A stretch of DNA of 55,703 nt, from NCBI GenBank assembly GCA_947623465.1, contig CANQGU010000010.1, positions 1 through 55,703 on the forward strand, written 5' to 3'. This document shows, piece after piece, positions 10,275 through 20,123 of the stretch. The notes beneath the pieces are model-generated. The model was not told where the DNA came from. It made no database searches and saw nothing but the letters and a program-made list of their open reading frames with translations. The stretch comes from an uncultured Clostridia bacterium. Its GTDB lineage: Bacteria > Bacillota > Clostridia > TANB77 > CAG-508. Position 1 is the stretch's first letter, and each line of letters begins with the position of its first letter. Both the position numbers and the translations under genes were made by a program.

Positions 10275-11552
10275 ATGAAAAATACATTAAGAAAATTTTT
10301 AATTATTTTTATCATATTTTCAATTATTTTAAATTTCAACTTTGTATGTAACGCAGTAGACGAAAATGTTCAAGTAGACGAAGACATGGTTGATTCATAT
10401 TCAGATGAATCAAATGACGAAATAGAAGGAATATCACTAGATGAAGATTCTCTTGTTGATACAACTGAAGATGAAAGCGATTCTGATAATAGTACAGATG
10501 ACGAAGAATATGTTGAAGACGAAGACTATTCTGATGAAGAAAACTATGAAGAAGACTATGAAGATGAAGAATCATATTCTAATTCTAATCAGTTTAATTT
10601 TTCTTCTAAAGATATAACTATATCTGACAATTCTATAACTGATGTTTTTATATTTTCAGCAGGAAATGTTACTATAGATTCTTCTATATATGGTAATGTT
10701 TTTGTTGTAGCAAGTAATGTTAACATCACAGAAAATGCCGATATATCAGCATCAGTATTTTGTGTTTCTAATACTTTAACTATAGATGGTAGTATAGAAG
10801 GAAGCGTATATTCAGTAAGTAAAAATTTCACTTTAAATGAAAATGCCTATATAGGTACAGATTTATTTTTAACTTGCAATGTACCTAATATAAACGGAAG
10901 TATTGAAAGAAACGCAAATATTTCATCTGGAGATATAATATTCTCAGAAAGTGCAGAGATTTCAGGAGACCTTAATTATACAGCAGATAAAGAAGTTAGC
11001 ATACCTGAAAATGTTGTTAAAGGAAATGTAAATTATACAAAATATCAAAATGAAGATAACAAAACTCCAATATCACAATATATATTTGATTTTATTGCTT
11101 TTATAGTTGTAGCTATTATTTTATATGTAATATTTAAATTTTTAAAAGCTAAATTTATAGGAGAATCTAAAGAGGAAATTACAAGTAATTTACCAAAATA
11201 TATTTTATATGGAATTTTAGGATTAATTGTTCCACCTATTGTATTTATTATTTTATTAATGCTTAATGTAACTACTGCTTTAGCTTTTATCCTGCTTGCC
11301 CTATACATTATATTTATGATGATTGCATCTAGTGTTACAATTATAGTATTATCACAACTAATTGTAGAACAATTAAAAGATAAAATTAAATTAAATGATA
11401 CAGCAAAAATAATAATATCAATTATTGTTTTAAGTATTATTTATAAATTATTAAAATTAATACCAACAATTGGATTTATTATAACACTTGCAACAGTTGT
11501 TATTGGACTAGGAATTGTAATAAAAGATTTCATACCTGTTAAAGATAATTAA
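10275..11552 (+). CDS. Secreted/membrane bactofilin-like (polymer-forming) protein
   Basis: A 425-aa envelope protein. Layout: an N-terminal signal peptide (about 1-29, ending near CNAVDE), an extremely acidic Asp/Glu/Ser/Tyr-rich linker (about 30-105), a right-handed beta-repeat region typical of bactofilins with recurring ITISDNSI/GNVTIDSS/GSVYSV units (about 110-265), and three or four hydrophobic segments in the last 150 residues (YIFDFIAFIVVAIILYVIF, LYGILGLIVPPIVFIILL and others). The beta domain probably faces the outside and the C terminus anchors it. A strong AAAGGAGG precedes the ATG. A penicillin-binding protein follows 23 bp downstream, suggesting a cell-wall-related operon. Exact role unknown. 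Confidence 0.75.
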   Translation: MKNTLRKFLIIFIIFSIILNFNFVCNAVDENVQVDEDMVDSYSDESNDEIEGISLDEDSLVDTTEDESDSDNSTDDEEYVEDEDYSDEENYEEDYEDEESYSNSNQFNFSSKDITISDNSITDVFIFSAGNVTIDSSIYGNVFVVASNVNITENADISASVFCVSNTLTIDGSIEGSVYSVSKNFTLNENAYIGTDLFLTCNVPNINGSIERNANISSGDIIFSESAEISGDLNYTADKEVSIPENVVKGNVNYTKYQNEDNKTPISQYIFDFIAFIVVAIILYVIFKFLKAKFIGESKEEITSNLPKYILYGILGLIVPPIVFIILLMLNVTTALAFILLALYIIFMMIASSVTIIVLSQLIVEQLKDKIKLNDTAKIIISIIVLSIIYKLLKLIPTIGFIITLATVVIGLGIVIKDFIPVKDN

Positions 11553-11575
11553 TTTACAAAGAAAGGTACTTTTTA

Positions 11576-13952
11576 ATGAAACATAAAAAAGATAGTAATA
11601 CAAAAAAGAATAAGCAAAAAAAATCAGTAAAAAGTTTTTTTATAAAATTATTTATTTCGATTTTCATAATTGGATTAATTGTTGGAATATGCTTTTTATG
11701 TTTTAAGCTTTATACATTTCAATCTTTAGCTAAAGAGATGTTTAACAATAGTCCTTCTACTGTTTATGACTCCAACAAAAAAACAATTGCTCAAATAGGT
11801 AGCGAAAGAAATCGAGACAATGTAGAACTTTCTGAAATTCCAGAGCAATTGAAAAATGCCTATATTGCTATAGAAGACCAACGCTTCTATTCTCATCATG
11901 GAGTAGATATTAAAAGAACTCTTGGTGCCATTCTTTCTTATATAAGGAAGTTTGGCTCAGCTTCTTTTGGTGGAAGTACAATTACTCAACAATTAGTAAA
12001 AAATCTAACAGGCGATAATTCTAATTCTATTTTAAGAAAAATTAAAGAATGGTTTTATGCATGGACTTTAGAGGCTACTTTTTCTAAAGATGATATTTTA
12101 GAGGCATATTTTAACATTATTTATACAGGACCAAATATTTATGGTGTAAAAGAAGCATCTCTTTATTATTTTAATAAAGATTTAAATGATTTAAGCTTAG
12201 CAGAATGTAGTTTTCTTGCAGGAATAAATAATAGCCCGAATTCCTATAACCCTTTTTCTGATAAAGACAGAACAGAGAAAATAACAAATAGATGTAAAGC
12301 AGTTTTAAATAAAATGTTAGAATTAAATTATATTTCAGAAGATGAATATAATAGCGCTGTTCAAGAAGTATCTAATTTAAAATTTAGCAAAAATGAACCT
12401 AAAAACAATTCATCTGTATATTCTTATCATACAGATGCACTTATAAATGAAGTAATTTCTGATCTTTCTCAACGAAAATATATACCAAAAGATTTTGCTG
12501 AAAACTTTTTATATTTATCTGGCTCAAGTATATACAGTACAGAAAATATTGAAATTCAAGATACAGTTGAAAAAGAAACAATGGACAGTAAATATATTTT
12601 AAAATCATCAAATGGAACAGATACATCACAAGCTGCTGTTGTTTTAATAAACCAATCAAATGGCAATGTTATAGCATGTTCACGGTGGTTTAGGCGAAAA
12701 GAAAACTTCAAGAGCATTTAATAGAGTAACTCAAATGAAACGCCAAACAGGGTCTAGTATGAAACCACTAGCTGTTTTAGCCCCTGCAATTTCTGAAAAG
12801 CTTATAACAAATGTAACTGTTTTTGCAGATACACCAACAACATTTACTGATTATAATGGAGAGTTATACTCCCCTACAGATTATGATGGATATAAAGGTT
12901 CAATTACTTTAAGACAAGCAGTTGAATCATCACAAAATATACCATTTGTACAAATTATGGAAAATTTAACTCCTCAAGTTTCTATAAAATATTTAGAGAA
13001 AATGGGAATAACCACTTTAAATGAAAAAGATGTAAATTTGTCTTTATCTCTTGGAGGATTAGATGAAGGTATATCCCCTCTTGAATTTGCAGGTGGATAT
13101 GCTACGATTGCAAATAACGGAGTATATATTGAACCTACTTTTTATACAAAAATAGATACTGTATCTAACAAAACTATTTTAAAATCAAAACAAAAAAAGA
13201 GACGAGTTATATCTAAAGATGTAGCATGTATTTTAAAACAACTTTTAACAGAACCTGTAATTGGAGCAAATGGTACTGCAACTTATTGTAATATTTCTGG
13301 AATGGATGTTGCAGCTAAAACCGGAACAACAAATGAAAATTATGATAGATGGCTTTGTGGCTTTACCCCATATTATACAGCTGTTTGTTGGTATGGGTTT
13401 GATATGAACGAATCTATTAATTTTAACGGTAAAAATCCTGCCGGACTTATGTGGGCATCTATTATGAAAAATATACACTCTAAATTACCAAAAGCTAAAT
13501 TTGAAATGTCAAAAGGAGTTGTAACTGAAACTATTTGCAGAGATTCTGGAAAAGTTGCAAATTCAAGTTGTCCAAATACTTTTACAGAATATTTCTTAAA
13601 AGGAACTATTCCTGAAAATTGTACTCAGCATTCCGGAAGTAATTTAAATAATAAAACTAATAATAAAAAAACAGAAACAAATAAAAAGACTACAACCGAA
13701 ACAAATAATACAAACACTCCAAATCAAAGTACAAATAATGATAATGATGATGTATCTCCTACTAATACAAATACTTCACAAAATACTATGACAAATTCAA
13801 CTAAACAAAATACAACAACAAATACATCTAATAATGAACAAAATACTACAACCAATTCTTCAAAAAATACAACTTCTTCAAATACTACTAATACAAATTC
13901 AAGTTCTCATGATAATACTTCTAATAATACTTCTAGTGATGAAGAAATGTAA
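11576..13952 (+). CDS. Class A penicillin-binding protein (transglycosylase/transpeptidase), across a CGG +1 site
   Basis: A bifunctional peptidoglycan synthase. Domains in order: a short cytoplasmic basic tail, one membrane helix (about 25-48), a GT51 transglycosylase with EDQRFYSHHGVD and GGSTITQQLVKNLTG, a transpeptidase with TGSSMKPL (catalytic Ser), ESSQN (SxN-like) and KTGTTNENYDRW, and a roughly 100-residue Asn/Thr/Ser-rich tail. Frame 0 ends shortly after CGG 12683-12685. The +1 frame reads ACSGGLGEKKTSRAFNRVTQ and continues into the transpeptidase. Joined length is 791 aa. Without the shift a transglycosylase-only fragment would be made, so partial shifting could yield two products; that is inference. 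It follows the bactofilin-like gene by 23 bp. Confidence 0.92.
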
Positions 13953-14004
13953 ATTAGTGTAAAAAAATAATTTAATAACATACCTTATCAAAATTGTTAA
14001 AGCA

Positions 14005-14033
14005 TTGACACTTTATGTAAATAATGATATAAT
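14005..14033 (+). promoter_or_regulatory. Sigma-A type promoter of purC
   Basis: Perfect TTGACA (14005-14010), a 17-nt spacer and TATAAT (14028-14033). The leader that follows contains an ACTCTTT/AAAGAGT hairpin (around 14075-14095) just before the ribosome binding site. I could not match it to a known riboswitch. Confidence 0.75.
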
Positions 14034-14131
14034 AGTTTCATACTTTATGCGATATAGCGAAAGTACCAAGTTATACTCTTTTCGCTAAAGAGTGTAAAGC
14101 AAATACTATATGAAAGGTGGTAATACCAACT

Positions 14132-14986
14132 ATGAAACAGTTATCTTCAGGTAAAGTTCGGGATATTTATGATCTCGAAGACGGAAGGCTTGTCATAGTA
14201 ACATCTGACAGAATCTCTGCATTTGATGTTATTATGAACGACACTATTCCCAACAAAGGTATAGTGTTAAACAAGCTGTCGGCATTTTGGTTTGAGTTCA
14301 CAAAGGATGTGATACCAAATCATATGATTACAATCGATAATCATCAAATGCCAAAGAAATTTCTAACCAAAAATTTCAAAGGCCGTTCTATGATGGTCAA
14401 AAAGCTCAAAATGCTTCCTGTAGAATGCATTGTCCGTGGATACCTCACAGGTTCGGGGCTTGAAAGCTACAACAAGACTGGCTCTGTTTGTGGCATTAAA
14501 TTACCCGATGGGTTGGTAGAATCTAGTAAATTACCAGAGCCTATCTACACCCCCACGACTAAGGCAGACATAGGGCTTCACGATGAGCATATTACATTTG
14601 AAGACACAGTTAATATGCTTGGCGAGGAGCGTGCAAAAGAGCTTAAGGAAAAAAGTATCGAATTATACACCACATGTGCTGACTATGCAAGAGAAAATGG
14701 TGTTATAATTGCAGATACGAAATTCGAATTTGGTGTAGACGAAAACGACAACCTCGTGCTTGCCGATGAAGTACTTACACCAGACAGTAGTCGTTTTTGG
14801 GATGCTGTAAATTACTCACCGGGTCAAACCCAAAAAAGCTTCGATAAGCAGTACTTGCGGGATTGGCTCAAAGGCAATAATTATGACAAAGTATCCCCTC
14901 CGCCTGAGCTTCCAACAGAAATAATTAAAATCACGATGGCAAAATATCGTACGATTTTAAATATTCTGACAGGAACTGATTGGTAG
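14132..14986 (+). CDS. purC: SAICAR synthase PurC (phosphoribosylaminoimidazole-succinocarboxamide synthase), foreign composition
   Basis: Catalyses ATP-dependent joining of aspartate to CAIR in purine synthesis. Hallmarks: SSGKVRDIYDL, SDRISAFDVI, ECIVRGYLTGSG, DTKFEFG, DEVLTPDSSRFW and FDKQYLRDWL. I use ATG 14132, placed 11 nt after GAAAGGTGG; an in-frame GTG at 14117 lies inside that site. Codon use and GC content are clearly higher than in the neighbours, and CGG is used twice for conserved arginines (KVRD and YLRDW) in an intact frame. This contrasts with the AT-rich genes, where every CGG marks a +1 shift. It is a single-gene unit with its own promoter and a strong terminator, inserted between the PBP and ylbJ. 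I infer recent horizontal acquisition. If CGG is not arginine in this host, expression would be impaired. Confidence 0.93.
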   Translation: MKQLSSGKVRDIYDLEDGRLVIVTSDRISAFDVIMNDTIPNKGIVLNKLSAFWFEFTKDVIPNHMITIDNHQMPKKFLTKNFKGRSMMVKKLKMLPVECIVRGYLTGSGLESYNKTGSVCGIKLPDGLVESSKLPEPIYTPTTKADIGLHDEHITFEDTVNMLGEERAKELKEKSIELYTTCADYARENGVIIADTKFEFGVDENDNLVLADEVLTPDSSRFWDAVNYSPGQTQKSFDKQYLRDWLKGNNYDKVSPPPELPTEIIKITMAKYRTILNILTGTDW

Positions 14987-15001
14987 TATTTGTGTTTGTT
15001 T

Positions 15002-15047
15002 ATCCCCCTTACCATATTTATTATGGCAAGGGGGATTTACTTTTTTA
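15002..15047 (+). terminator. Strong rho-independent terminator of purC
   Basis: An ATCCCCCTT...AAGGGGGAT hairpin with further CCAT/ATGG pairing near the loop, followed by TTACTTTTTT. It is unusually GC-rich for this window and belongs to the purC cassette. Confidence 0.88.
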
Positions 15048-15095
15048 TCATATTTATTATTTTTTCATCATAGATTAATAACAAGAGGTGTGCAA

Positions 15096-16149
15096 ATGAA
15101 AAAAATTTATATGTTTGTTTTTAAAATAAAACGCAATATCATTTCTCTTATATTTTTAATGTTAATTATATGTTTAATTCTTTTTTCTTCAAGTAATATA
15201 AATGCTGCAAAATCAGGACTAAAATTATGGGCAAATTCAGTTGTACCTACACTGCTTCCCTTTTTCATAGCAACAGAATTACTTTCTAAAACAAATATAC
15301 CTAGACTTTTTGGAAAAATGTTTAACAAAATAATGAAGCCTTTATTTAATATTTCTGGAGAAGGAAGTTTTGCATTAATTATGGGATTAATTAGTCGGAT
15401 ATCCTGTTGGTGCAAAAATTGCTGTAAATTTAAGAAACAATCATATATGTTCTAAAGCAGAATGTGAAAGATTAATTAGTTTTACAAATAATTCAGGACC
15501 TCTGTTTATCGTTGGAACTTGTGGAACTCTCTTATTTGGCAGTTCTGTAATTGGTCTTTTGCTTTTAATTACACATATTTTAGGCTGTATAAGTGTTGGA
15601 ATAATATTTAGATTTTGGAAAAAATCCTCTAATGAAGAAATTATATCTCCTGCTTCAAAATCTGAAAATAAACTGCAAAATGTTACAATATCTAGCTTAG
15701 GAGAACAACTAGGAGAAAGTATTTCTTCTGCAATATCTACTATACTTATGATTGGTGGATTTATTGTACTTTTTTCTGTTATTATATCTATACTTAATAC
15801 ATCTCATATAACAGATATAGTTACTTTAACTTTTGAACCTATTTGTAATTATTTTAAAATTCCAAAAGAAATTTCAGGTTCTTTATTTACAGGTATTTTA
15901 GAAATTACAAATGGAATAAGTATGATTTCAAAAATCCCTCTAAAAAATATTTCTGTAAATATTATTATTACAGCTTTTCTTCTTGGTCTTGGTGGTATTT
16001 CTATTTTGTTTCAAGTGTTAAGTGTTGTTTCAAAATCAGATTTATCTATAAAGCCATATATTATAGGAAAACTTTTACATGCTGTATTTTCTGCATTTTA
16101 TACATTTGTACTTATTCAAGCTTTTCCTATATTTAACTTTAATTTATAA
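15096..16149 (+). CDS. ylbJ: Sporulation integral membrane protein YlbJ, across a CGG +1 site
   Basis: A multi-pass membrane protein required for normal spore cortex formation in Bacillus (family knowledge; nucleoside-transporter-like gate domains). Seen: SGLKLWANSVVPTLLPFFIA near the N terminus, then LIMGLIS interrupted by CGG 15396-15398. The +1 frame gives SGYPVGAKIAVNLRNN and later FTNNSGPLFIVG and LSSLGEQLGESISSA-type segments, matching the family. Frame 0 ends soon after in a Cys-rich nonsense tail. Joined length is 350 aa. ATG 15096 has AGAGGTG 5 nt upstream. It is followed 31 bp later by a small gene that also carries a CGG site. Confidence 0.88.
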
Positions 16150-16180
16150 TATTAATTTTTAACTAGAAAGGAAGATGTAT

Positions 16181-16409
16181 ATGGATAAAGATTTTAATGA
16201 AAATATGAATCCTTTTAATTCTTATATGAATATGCCTACTCGGATTTGATATGAATGAAATGTATAAAGACCCAATGTTTAATCCAATTACTCAATATGA
16301 ACAGGCTTATACTTATTATAAATATCTTTGTATGCAAATGGATTATAAAATTAAATGCAAAGAATATGAAAAAATGTGTCAACAAAATGGAACTGGAAAT
16401 GCTAGTTAG
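16181..16409 (+). CDS. Small 75-aa protein downstream of ylbJ, across a CGG +1 site
   Basis: ATG 16181 follows AGAAAGGAAG. Frame 0 has only 22 codons, ending PTRI-stop directly after CGG 16241-16243. Skipping one base gives a 75-aa protein: an Asn/Met-rich N terminus (NPFNSYMNMPTGFDMNEMYK), then a helical Tyr/Cys-rich half (YTYYKYLCMQMDYKIKCKEY). The length, Tyr/Cys content and ylbJ neighbourhood suggest a spore-coat or spore-associated peptide, but I do not recognise a family. The gene is too short and broken to be found by ordinary ORF calling. It is supported by the ribosome binding site and by the same CGG pattern as its neighbours. Confidence 0.65.
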
Positions 16410-16426
16410 GCAGTTTTAAAAATTAT

Positions 16427-16455
16427 TTGACAAATGAAAATAAATGTGCTATTAT
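16427..16455 (+). promoter_or_regulatory. Promoter of a putative small RNA upstream of the spo0A 3' end
   Basis: TTGACA (16427-16432), a 17-nt spacer and TATTAT (16450-16455), with no ORF behind it but a hairpin terminator about 80 nt downstream. Confidence 0.6.
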
Positions 16456-16461
16456 ATATTT

Positions 16462-16546
16462 ACAATAAACAAATTGTCTTGAATTCGGAAGATGTCATTT
16501 GTTTTGAGTATGTGTAACCGTAAACAATACACATACTATTTTTTTA
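16462..16546 (+). ncRNA. Putative small RNA of about 85 nt
   Basis: Bounded by the promoter at 16427-16455 and by a rho-independent terminator (AGTATGTGTA, loop, TACACATACT, then seven T, 16507-16545). The body could pair as AAATTGTCTT with GAAGATGTCATTT around a GAATTCG loop. No coding potential was seen. It is convergent with spo0A. I cannot assign it to a known RNA family. Confidence 0.5.
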
Positions 16547-16556
16547 TCTAAAAATT

Positions 16557-16592
16557 AAAACAAGATAGCCCCGTAAAGACTATCCTGTTTCG
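16557..16592 (-). terminator. Terminator of spo0A
   Basis: On the minus strand AACAGGATAG pairs with CTATCTTGTT around a short loop, followed by TTAATTTTT, some 30-60 nt after the spo0A stop. Confidence 0.75.
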
Positions 16593-16616
16593 ACACTATG
16601 TATTTCTACATTAATT

Positions 16617-17432
16617 TTATGCTGATTTTAATTCTAACCTTAGCTTATCTGCAATCATTGCGATAAATTCTGAATTTGTTGGTTTTCCTTTTGCGGCAGA
16701 TACAGTGTAGCCAAATATATTTTCCATTAGGTCTACTTCTCCTCTACCCCATGCAACTTCTATTGCATGACGAATTGCGCGTTCTACTCTTGATGGCGTT
16801 GTTCCAAATTTTTGAGCTATCTGCGGATACAAACTTTTAGTAATTTGATTTATTACATCAATATCATTTACAACCATCATGATTGCTTCTCTTAAATATT
16901 GATAACCTTTTATATGGGCAGGTACTCCAACTCCATGAATTATGTTTGTTACAAGTGCTTCCAAATTGTCTTCACCTTTAGTTGATGTTACATTTATGTA
17001 TGGTGTTCTTTTTGGTTCTCTATAAACCACATTGTTTGATCCACTTGGTTTAAAGTTTTTAATTTCCCTAATTCTTTGAATTAGCAGTTCAATATCAAAT
17101 GGTTTTACCATATAATATTCTGCTCCTAATGTAATTGATTTTTGAGTAATTTTGTCTTGACCAACAGCTGATAACATTATGCAAATTGGTTTTTTATTGA
17201 AATTATTATTACTATTTATTTTTTCCAATACTCCTAGTCCGTCTAAATGTGGCATTATAACATCTAAAATCGCAACATCTGGCGATTTTTCATTAATGAT
17301 GTCTATTGCCTCCAATCCATCTTTTGCAATTCCAATAATTTCCATATCTTCTTGATTTCCAAGATATGTTGCAAGTGTTCTGCTAAATTCTTGATTATCA
17401 TCTGCAATTAATACTGTTATTTTCTCTTTCAC
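16617..17432 (-). CDS. spo0A: Sporulation master regulator Spo0A
   Basis: The response regulator that commits the cell to sporulation. The N-terminal receiver carries the acidic pair in ADDNQEF, the phospho-acceptor Asp in [12 protein letters not shown], the switch Ser in LSAVGQD and Lys in VKPFD. The C-terminal DNA-binding domain has [39 protein letters not shown] and [10 protein letters not shown], nearly invariant in spore formers. Length 271 aa. The start is GTG 17432 with AGGAGG. A TTGCAA/TATAAT promoter with a 17-nt spacer lies at 17483-17511. The frame is intact, without CGG. It confirms that the host is an endospore former or a recent descendant of one. Confidence 0.97.
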   Translation of the reverse strand: MKEKITVLIADDNQEFSRTLATYLGNQEDMEIIGIAKDGLEAIDIINEKSPDVAILDVIMPHLDGLGVLEKINSNNNFNKKPICIMLSAVGQDKITQKSITLGAEYYMVKPFDIELLIQRIREIKNFKPSGSNNVVYREPKRTPYINVTSTKGEDNLEALVTNIIHGVGVPAHIKGYQYLREAIMMVVNDIDVINQITKSLYPQIAQKFGTTPSRVERAIRHAIEVAWGRGEVDLMENIFGYTVSAAKGKPTNSEFIAMIADKLRLELKSA

Positions 17433-17482
17433 AGCTTTATCCTCCTAAATATAAATTTAATTGTAAAAATTTTACAATTTGA

Positions 17483-17511
17483 ATTATACAACAGAGTCAA
17501 AAAAATTGCAA
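17483..17511 (-). promoter_or_regulatory. Vegetative promoter of spo0A
   Basis: On the minus strand TTGCAA (17506-17511), 17 nt, TATAAT (17483-17488), about 50 nt before the GTG start. I did not find a convincing sigma-H promoter or 0A box. Confidence 0.6.
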
Positions 17512-17550
17512 TAGTTTTTGGTAAATTTTTCCAATATTTTTTAAATAAAA

Positions 17551-18183
17551 TTATAAGTCGCCTAATTTCTTTATATATTTTGTATTTAATTCTTTATAAT
17601 TTATTATATTTAGGTGTTTATTTTTTATATCTTCTAAAAATTTTTCTTTTGTAATATTATCTGTCTCTATGTGACAATTTACATTTTCTTCATATTTTTT
17701 ACTTGTTATATTTATATTATTTTTTTGACAATAATACTCAAAATTTTGAAAATTTGCATAATCTATCATTATTTCAAATTCTGTTCCTATATCTATTGTG
17801 ATTATATTTGCTCTTTCTATTGAACCAGACGCTGCTCCAGAATAACTCCTAACTAAACCTCCTGTACCCAATAATATTCCACCAAAATATCTAGTTACAA
17901 TAACTATTACATTGCATAAATTATTTCTTTGCAATAAATTTAACATTGGACTTCCTGCTGTTCCTGATGGCTCTCCATCATCACTTGATTTTTCATATAT
18001 TTCATTATTTTCTAAAACTCTATATGCATAGCAGTTGTGCCTAGCATCAAAATATTTCTTTTTAAATTCTTTTATTTTGTTTTCTGCATCAAGTTTATTT
18101 TCTATGTATATTAAATTTGCAATAAATTTGGACTTTTTTTCAGTTAATTCATATGTTGTATTTTTTTCAATAGTTTTAAACAT
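17551..18183 (-). CDS. YigZ/IMPACT family protein
   Basis: A 210-aa protein with the conserved UPF0029/IMPACT N-terminal domain: KKSKFIANL, FDARHNCYAYR, SDDGEPSGTAGSPML and VTRYFGGILLGTGGLVRSYSGAA. The family is linked to translation or proteolysis control, but its bacterial role is unclear. The C-terminal ferredoxin-like half is more divergent. A plain ATG start at 18183. Frame intact. A nested inverted repeat separates it from ispG upstream. Confidence 0.9.
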   Translation of the reverse strand: MFKTIEKNTTYELTEKKSKFIANLIYIENKLDAENKIKEFKKKYFDARHNCYAYRVLENNEIYEKSSDDGEPSGTAGSPMLNLLQRNNLCNVIVIVTRYFGGILLGTGGLVRSYSGAASGSIERANIITIDIGTEFEIMIDYANFQNFEYYCQKNNINITSKKYEENVNCHIETDNITKEKFLEDIKNKHLNIINYKELNTKYIKKLGDL

Positions 18184-18212
18184 AAATTTCTCCTTTTATT
18201 TATAAATACAAA

Positions 18213-18407
18213 GTCCCAAAGGTTGATATATATTTAATTTTTTAAATTCCTCGGCTCAATACAACATTAAAGAAAATCTAATTTAATTTTATGGCTCCCT
18301 TCCACGGCGAGCGTGAACTCTTTCCATAAAATTAAATAATATTTTCTAAAATGTTTCCTTTCACATTCGTCGTTTTAAAAAATTAAATATATATCAACCT
18401 TTGGGAC
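18213..18407. repeat. Large nested inverted repeat between ispG and the YigZ gene
   Basis: Perfect 34-bp outer arms (GTCCCAAAGGTTGATATATA...) at 18213-18246 and 18374-18407. An inner pair, AATTTAATTTTATGG/CCATAAAATTAAAT, surrounds a more GC-rich centre containing CGGCGAGCGTGAAC. This is the largest of the series. It lies between two genes of the same direction, so a simple convergent-terminator role does not explain it. Confidence 0.85.
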
Positions 18408-18428
18408 AATTATCTTAAAAAATTAAAA

Positions 18429-19490
18429 TTACATATTTACCATTTCTAATATTTCTTTTTTAAGTTCTTCCACAATTTGTTCTTGTGGAATTTTCCTTAC
18501 AATTTGTCCTTTTTTAAATAAAACCGCTTCATTTTTTCCGCCTGCAATTCCTATATCTGCTTCTCTTGCTTCTCCAGGACCGTTTACAGCACATCCCATA
18601 ATTGCAACAGTAATATTTGACTTAATTGTTTGTAAAAAGCTTTCTATCTCTTTTGTTATTGGTATCATATCGTACATTGTTCTTCCACATGTAGGACAAG
18701 AAATTAAAGTTGGACTTTGTTTATATAAACCACAATTTTTTAAAATTTCTTTTGCAACTTTTATTTCTTCTATTGGATCATCTGAAAGAGATACTCTTAA
18801 AGTATTTCCTATTCCTTGTCTTAATAAAACTCCTAATCCTATACTTGATTTTATACTTCCAGAAAAAGCTGTTCCTGCTTCTGTAATTCCTAAATGAAGT
18901 GGATAATTAAATGTATTTGCAGCTTTTTCGTAAGCTTCAATACATAAATCTAAATTTGATGCTTTTAATGATATACATGTATCATAAAAATCAAGTTCTT
19001 CTAATATTTTAATATGTTTTTTAGCACTTTCTATCATAGCATCTGAGCAAGGTCCACCATATTTTTCTAGTAATTCTTTTTCTAAAGAACCACCATTTAC
19101 TCCAATTCTTATTGGGATACCTTTTTCTTTGCATGCTTTTACAACAGCTTCTGTTTTTTCTTTAGATCCAATATTTCCTGGATTAATTCTTATTTTGTCT
19201 ACTCCATTTTCTATTGCTGTAAGTGCTATTTTATAATCAAAATGAATATCTGCAACTATTGGAATATGTATTTTTTCTTTTATAAGTTTTATTGCTTTAG
19301 CATCTTCTTCATCTAGGCAAGCTACTCTAATTACTTCGCAGCCTGCCTTTTCTAAATCTAAAATTTGGTTAACAGTTGCTTTTACATCTTTTGTTTTAGT
19401 ATTACACATTGATTGAATTACAACATTATTTTCTCCACCTATTTCAACATTTCCTACTTTTATTTTTCTTGTATCTTTTCTATGTATCAT
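18429..19490 (-). CDS. ispG: 4-hydroxy-3-methylbut-2-enyl diphosphate synthase IspG (GcpE)
   Basis: A [4Fe-4S] enzyme of the MEP isoprenoid pathway, converting MEcPP to HMBPP. Seen: [61 protein letters not shown], the cluster cysteines in [10 protein letters not shown], and [21 protein letters not shown]. 353 aa, normal length, intact frame. It is followed by a long inverted repeat and preceded by a DUF305 gene 21 bp upstream in the same direction. Confidence 0.96.
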   Translation of the reverse strand: MIHRKDTRKIKVGNVEIGGENNVVIQSMCNTKTKDVKATVNQILDLEKAGCEVIRVACLDEEDAKAIKLIKEKIHIPIVADIHFDYKIALTAIENGVDKIRINPGNIGSKEKTEAVVKACKEKGIPIRIGVNGGSLEKELLEKYGGPCSDAMIESAKKHIKILEELDFYDTCISLKASNLDLCIEAYEKAANTFNYPLHLGITEAGTAFSGSIKSSIGLGVLLRQGIGNTLRVSLSDDPIEEIKVAKEILKNCGLYKQSPTLISCPTCGRTMYDMIPITKEIESFLQTIKSNITVAIMGCAVNGPGEAREADIGIAGGKNEAVLFKKGQIVRKIPQEQIVEELKKEILEMVNM

Positions 19491-19511
19491 TTTTATTCCT
19501 CCATATATTTT

Positions 19512-20072
19512 TTACCATAATTCTTTTTCTACTTGTTTTAATTCTATTATACCTTTTGATTGTTCTTGGATAATCGTATTTGCAACTTGAGCAAGTCTTG
19601 GATCAATTCTGTACATTAAAAGGTTTCTACACATTTGAATTGCACCTTCATGATGTGGTATCATTTCACTAACAAAATCCAAATTAATATCCATAATTCT
19701 TTTACTGTTTCTCATTTTTTCTAACATATTATTTGTTATTTCAAAATATTTTTGCAAATAAATATTAACATCATATTTAGAATTATCATATCCTTTTGTA
19801 GTTTTTGATATTTCTTCCATCTGATTAATTCCTCTTTGTTGCATTTCAATAATTCCTTTTGCAATATTTTCTAAAGGTTGAAATTTTGTATATTTTAGTA
19901 AATTTTGTGACATATATATTGCAGCTTGGTGGTGTGGCACCATACATACAATAAAATTTAAAGTTATATTATTAGTTAAGCTTGGATTGAGCATTTTTGT
20001 TGCCATTTCATTTAGTATTTCATCAAATCTAGTTAAATAATTTTTTACTTGTAAAAAATCTTGGTAATCCAT
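19512..20072 (-). CDS. DUF305 family protein with two MxPHH repeats
   Basis: A 186-aa cytosolic protein with an internal duplication: NFIVCMVPHHQAAIYMSQNLL and DFVSEMIPHHEGAIQMCRNLL, each the DUF305 signature (ferritin-like four-helix fold, putative metal-binding His pairs). No signal peptide, unlike many DUF305 proteins. The same pattern occurs in clostridial spore-coat-associated DUF305 proteins, but a role here is inference. It lies directly upstream of ispG and may be cotranscribed. Confidence 0.8.
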   Translation of the reverse strand: MDYQDFLQVKNYLTRFDEILNEMATKMLNPSLTNNITLNFIVCMVPHHQAAIYMSQNLLKYTKFQPLENIAKGIIEMQQRGINQMEEISKTTKGYDNSKYDVNIYLQKYFEITNNMLEKMRNSKRIMDINLDFVSEMIPHHEGAIQMCRNLLMYRIDPRLAQVANTIIQEQSKGIIELKQVEKELW

Positions 20073-20123
20073 TTAAACACATCCTTCCTACATAATCATA
20101 TAGAAAAATGTGAAAATATGTTA

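Noticed and set aside
10336..10575. Antisense open frames over the acidic linker and similar overlaps elsewhere
   Set aside because: They are low-complexity shadows of real genes without ribosome binding sites or recognisable domains.
14034..14131. Riboswitch in the purC leader
   Set aside because: A hairpin is visible, but no known purine, PreQ1 or other aptamer core could be recognised.
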